Source: Desulfonatronum thiodismutans (GTDB lineage Bacteria; Desulfobacterota; Desulfovibrionia; Desulfovibrionales; Desulfonatronaceae). Taken from it: a DNA stretch of 64,000 bases. The stretch covers positions 62,001 through 126,000 of the forward strand of contig NZ_JPIK01000010.1 in NCBI RefSeq assembly GCF_000717475.1, written 5' to 3'. Below the pieces are notes generated by a model, which was given only the letters and a program-made list of their open reading frames with translations, was not told the origin of the DNA and made no database searches. A program made the position numbers and the translations under genes. Positions 60,858 to 64,000 of this stretch are shown here, piece after piece; the first letter of the stretch is position 1, and every line of letters starts with the position of its first letter.

Positions 60858-63488
60858 ATGTCTGATTCTAATGATTCACAAAATACAAATAGCAGCATGG
60901 AAGGCATGATAAAATATGCTGAAGATGCAATGAAGCAGGAAGATTGGTCTACTGCTATCCAGAGATGGAAACATTTACTCACATCATTCAAGAGTGATGC
61001 TCCATATCATGTTTATGTTCTCATGTCCATGGCTTTTCGTTTTCAAAATGATGTGGTAAGTGCAGAAAAAATAATAAAAGAAGGAATTAATCTTTTTCCA
61101 AAAAATATCGTAATTATAAAAGAGTTTTCTAAAGTAATCAAATTTAAGCAGGACTATTTAGAGGCAATATCAAAACAAGATAATTATGAGAAAAAACATA
61201 AACCCCAATCAAGTCCTAATAATCAATTAAAATTAAACAGTATGAGTTATAGTATTTCATTTATAGAAAAAATCCAATTAGTAGATAAAATGTTTAATCT
61301 TGAAAAAAAATCGAAAAAATTAGTACTGAAAGTTGCTTTTCTTTGCCGACGAAGTACTTCGTTTATTGAAGACATCGAGCGTGAAATTAGTAAACAGCAT
61401 CAGGTTCGAATTTTGCATTTCAATTATCAAAGCCCAGATTTACAAGCTGTACAGGATGCTATGGACTGGGCCGATGTAACTTGGTTCGAATGGTGTGAAG
61501 AATTAATTGTTCAGGCAAGCCACAATGTACGTAAAACAAGTAAAGTAATTTGCAGATTGCATAGATTTGAATGTTTTTCTGGTTATCCATCAAATATAAA
61601 AAGTAATTTTATAGATATAATGGTTTATGTATCACAGCATATGATGACTCATGTGTTGCAAATGCATCGTTTGAATACTCCTGGTGCAGTGATTTGGAAT
61701 GGTGTTGATTTGTCAAAGTATTGTTATGTTAAGCGATTAAGGGGTTTTAATGTTGCATTTGTTGGATATATTAAATTGATTAAAAATCCCCAATTGCTGA
61801 TACAGGTGATAGCAGCACTGCGGAATAAAGATGTTCGTTATAGGCTGCACATTGCTGGGGCAATAAAAGATATACAAATAAAGTACTATTTGGAACATCA
61901 AATTAAAATATTGGGTTTAGAAAAAAATGTTCTTTTTTATGGACATGTTAGTGATATTAATAACTGGCTGGAAGACAAAAACTATTTGATTTCAACGAGT
62001 CTAAGCGAAAGCTTTGGTGTTAATATCATTGAAGCAATGGCAAAAGGCATAAAGCCGATAATTCATAACTGGCCGGGAGCGAATGAACTTTATCCACCTG
62101 AGTTAGTTTTTACTACTGTCGATGAGGCTGTCAATCTAATTATTTCAAAAAATTATGATTCTGCAATGTATAATAAATATGTAAATAAATTTTGTCTTAA
62201 AAAACAAATAGAAAAAATTTATAAATTGATTTCAGATGTTGGCTGCAAACATGAAAAAAAGCAAATAAATAGTTTGGATAATTACAAAGATGTAGTTATG
62301 GAAAATGAATTGACACCAAAATGTAGTAAATATGAAAATTATTTGAATTTTCAATTTATCAAGCGGATGGATAATTTGACTTGTATTGGTACTTCTGAAG
62401 ATGTTAAGGTGCAAATTCAAAATAAAATTCGTAATAACAAGGATAATTTAATCAGAGTTGAAAAGGTAGCTAATTGCCTTAATGATTTTAATATTATTAA
62501 TGAAATAAGGAAGCGCAGTATAGCACAAAAAATAAGGCAAGATGTTGTAAGATATATTGCTTCCACACCTGATGTTCAAAAGAATAGATTAGATGTTTAT
62601 AGGTGTGAGTTTGAAAGATTCACAAACACTAAATTCAAAAAATGGCAAGATATTTTGTTTTATTCTTTCAGTTTCAAGACAAGTTCTGCTGTTATCAACA
62701 TACCAAAAAAAAGTATTGGTGATCTATGTGATCCCGCAAAAAAGATTTATTCTAGAAATAGAATGCTAAGTTTCGATGGAATGTCTCCAATACTTCATGG
62801 TAGTTTAGCGAATGGAGAATATACGTATTTCAGCGATGTAGATATCTCAATATTCATTGATCCAAAATATCTAGCAGATAATGATAAAAGATTAAATATT
62901 GTAAGTAATATAGATAATATTAATAATTCGATGTTGAGTGTTGACCCTATTGGGCATCATGGATGTTTTATTAATTCCATAAATGATTTAAATGAATATC
63001 CTGAGCCAAATATGCCGCTATCAGTTCTAAATAAAGGAGTTATGTTAAATCTTGATAACTTTCAATATAACGTGTGTAAAAGGATTTCATCAGATGATAT
63101 TGCATTCATGTCATTGTATAAAATGTGTGATTATTTTATAAAACTGCCATTTAATTTGATTAAAAATGATGCGAAGACAATAAAAAATATAATTAGTAGA
63201 TTTTTTATAATAAACTTATTGTATTATGAATTGTACTATAATAAATACGAAGATAAAAAAACAATATTGTCAAGTATTGATAGTTTGTCGACGGAAATTC
63301 AAAAAGAATGTTTAGGTAGTCTTACTAAGATTAGGAAAGTTTGGACATATCTAGATCAAAATGCTTATGGTTATCTTTCTCCATATTTAATATATTTATG
63401 TGCTTCATCAGCTATTGATATATTGGTTAATATAAATAATTCTGGTTGTGTAGATAAAATAACATCTCAATATATTAACGGTGCATAA
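60858..63488 (+). CDS. Helical-repeat, GT4 glycosyltransferase and nucleotidyltransferase fusion protein (AT-rich)
   Basis: The protein has 876 residues. Residues 1-100 look like tetratricopeptide-type helices (MKQEDWSTAIQRWKHLL). Residues 160-455 resemble a GT4 glycosyltransferase: CRLHRFECFSGYP, VIWNGVDLSKY, FVGYIKLIKNPQLLI and SLSESFGVNIIEAMAKGIKP with the E-x7-E pair. Residues 560-870 include a nucleotidyltransferase-like motif near 647-665 (HGSLANGEYTYFSDVDISIF, the G-S...D-x-D pattern). Codon use is strikingly AT-rich (AAA, AAT, ATA) compared with its left neighbour, which marks horizontal acquisition. GAGG precedes ATG 60858. Its stop overlaps the next start by one base. The substrate is unknown. 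Confidence 0.85.
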   Translation: MSDSNDSQNTNSSMEGMIKYAEDAMKQEDWSTAIQRWKHLLTSFKSDAPYHVYVLMSMAFRFQNDVVSAEKIIKEGINLFPKNIVIIKEFSKVIKFKQDYLEAISKQDNYEKKHKPQSSPNNQLKLNSMSYSISFIEKIQLVDKMFNLEKKSKKLVLKVAFLCRRSTSFIEDIEREISKQHQVRILHFNYQSPDLQAVQDAMDWADVTWFEWCEELIVQASHNVRKTSKVICRLHRFECFSGYPSNIKSNFIDIMVYVSQHMMTHVLQMHRLNTPGAVIWNGVDLSKYCYVKRLRGFNVAFVGYIKLIKNPQLLIQVIAALRNKDVRYRLHIAGAIKDIQIKYYLEHQIKILGLEKNVLFYGHVSDINNWLEDKNYLISTSLSESFGVNIIEAMAKGIKPIIHNWPGANELYPPELVFTTVDEAVNLIISKNYDSAMYNKYVNKFCLKKQIEKIYKLISDVGCKHEKKQINSLDNYKDVVMENELTPKCSKYENYLNFQFIKRMDNLTCIGTSEDVKVQIQNKIRNNKDNLIRVEKVANCLNDFNIINEIRKRSIAQKIRQDVVRYIASTPDVQKNRLDVYRCEFERFTNTKFKKWQDILFYSFSFKTSSAVINIPKKSIGDLCDPAKKIYSRNRMLSFDGMSPILHGSLANGEYTYFSDVDISIFIDPKYLADNDKRLNIVSNIDNINNSMLSVDPIGHHGCFINSINDLNEYPEPNMPLSVLNKGVMLNLDNFQYNVCKRISSDDIAFMSLYKMCDYFIKLPFNLIKNDAKTIKNIISRFFIINLLYYELYYNKYEDKKTILSSIDSLSTEIQKECLGSLTKIRKVWTYLDQNAYGYLSPYLIYLCASSAIDILVNINNSGCVDKITSQYINGA

Positions 63489-64000
63489 TGCATAAAGATC
63501 GTAAAGAAATGACACTGCATGATTATAATAATGCAGTAAGTACGGTTGTCGATTTTGCTTGTCAATTAGACAACTCGATAAAGCCTATATCTATCTATCA
63601 AAACGGAAACATTGGAACATTTGGAGTATCGGATATAGATTTGATATTTGTATTTGAAGATACATTTTATAATGGGAAGTTATTTTTAGAGAAGTACAAT
63701 AAAAGTATAGAAAAAATTGACAATAAAAATATTTTTTTCATACATTCTCCTTTTATTGTTAATAAGAGTGTATTCAAAAATATTCCATATTATTCCTATA
63801 ATCCTCCCGGAGCACTTCGTTGCATTTTCGGAGAATCTTTCGATTTTTTTTCCGCATATCCTTCATCAATTCAATCAATACTGATAAGTATAGAGTTTAT
63901 ATTATTTAGAATTATTCAATTGATAAATAATTTAATATCTGGAAATGTAAGTTTAAATGGAATACTTGTTAGGGGGCATTCTTTAATTCATTCAATATGT
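63488..64000 (+). CDS. Nucleotidyltransferase-like protein, N-terminal part (3' end outside window)
   Basis: This frame runs from ATG 63488 to the window edge without a stop, so 171 codons are visible. IYQNGNIGTFGVSDIDLIFVFED near residues 37-59, in parts, has the G-x-S-D-x-D arrangement of nucleotidyltransferase-fold proteins. The rest is rich in Asn, Ile, Phe and Lys, like the upstream gene. TAATG overlap with the previous gene implies co-translation, so the two may act together. It is AT-rich and belongs to the same acquired segment. Confidence 0.78.
   Translation, partial: MHKDRKEMTLHDYNNAVSTVVDFACQLDNSIKPISIYQNGNIGTFGVSDIDLIFVFEDTFYNGKLFLEKYNKSIEKIDNKNIFFIHSPFIVNKSVFKNIPYYSYNPPGALRCIFGESFDFFSAYPSSIQSILISIEFILFRIIQLINNLISGNVSLNGILVRGHSLIHSIC

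Overview
The window is chromosomal DNA from a motile, Gram-negative, GC-rich bacterium. The order motA-motB-motB-fliL-fliM-fliN-fliO-fliP-fliQ, a GspN-containing type II secretion system (T2SS), abundant glycosyltransferases and the many short tandem and palindromic intergenic repeats fit Desulfovibrionales (Desulfobacterota, former Deltaproteobacteria). That placement is an inference from gene order; no rRNA gene is present. No tRNA, rRNA or CRISPR array was seen.

Layout. 1-8476: envelope glycan genes (two polytopic membrane proteins, a DPM1-like GT2, a DUF2304-glycosyltransferase fusion, a GT4 and a second GT2). 8577-18192: a TolC-like outer membrane channel, an unknown gene, gmhA, an FmdB-type zinc ribbon protein, hemC, thiD, an FtsJ/RlmM-like methyltransferase, recD2 and a Phd/PIN toxin-antitoxin (TA) pair. 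18214-23170: an NtrC-type response regulator, its histidine kinase, a class I aminotransferase and yggS. 23424-29833: the stator and export operon. 30107-44523: the T2SS genes on both strands (gspC-D-E on plus; gspN, M, L, K, J, I, H, G and F on minus), interrupted by hicBA-type genes and a DUF1624 membrane protein, with an extra propeller-like lipoprotein heading the pseudopilin operon. 44719-50676: an AbrB-type antitoxin, a HerA-like ATPase, typA, infA, an RRM protein and an AAA_14/DUF4143 ATPase.

50677-56975 is an accessory island: small TA-like pairs (VapBC, HicBA, DUF4160/DUF2442, RelBE and a RelB with a broken RelE) alternate with diverged repeats and with fragments resembling the C-terminus of a REP-associated transposase. 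56976-60617 holds nucleotide-sugar genes: a Gfo/Idh/MocA dehydrogenase fused to a hexapeptide acyltransferase, and a DegT-type sugar aminotransferase fused in frame to a PIN toxin domain, preceded by an antitoxin-like gene. From about 60780 the base composition becomes very AT-rich, marking an acquired segment that carries a glycosyltransferase-nucleotidyltransferase fusion and a second nucleotidyltransferase-like gene cut by the window edge.

The most unusual points are the PIN-aminotransferase fusion, the TA/repeat mosaic, a tandem MotB pair in which one member lacks the ion-binding aspartate, and a three-copy intergenic element with terminal inverted repeats. Several repeat families recur: heptamer microsatellites of the GGGCTA(G/T) and TCCTGAC types, an 80-bp double-hairpin element, and a REP-like cluster before gmhA.
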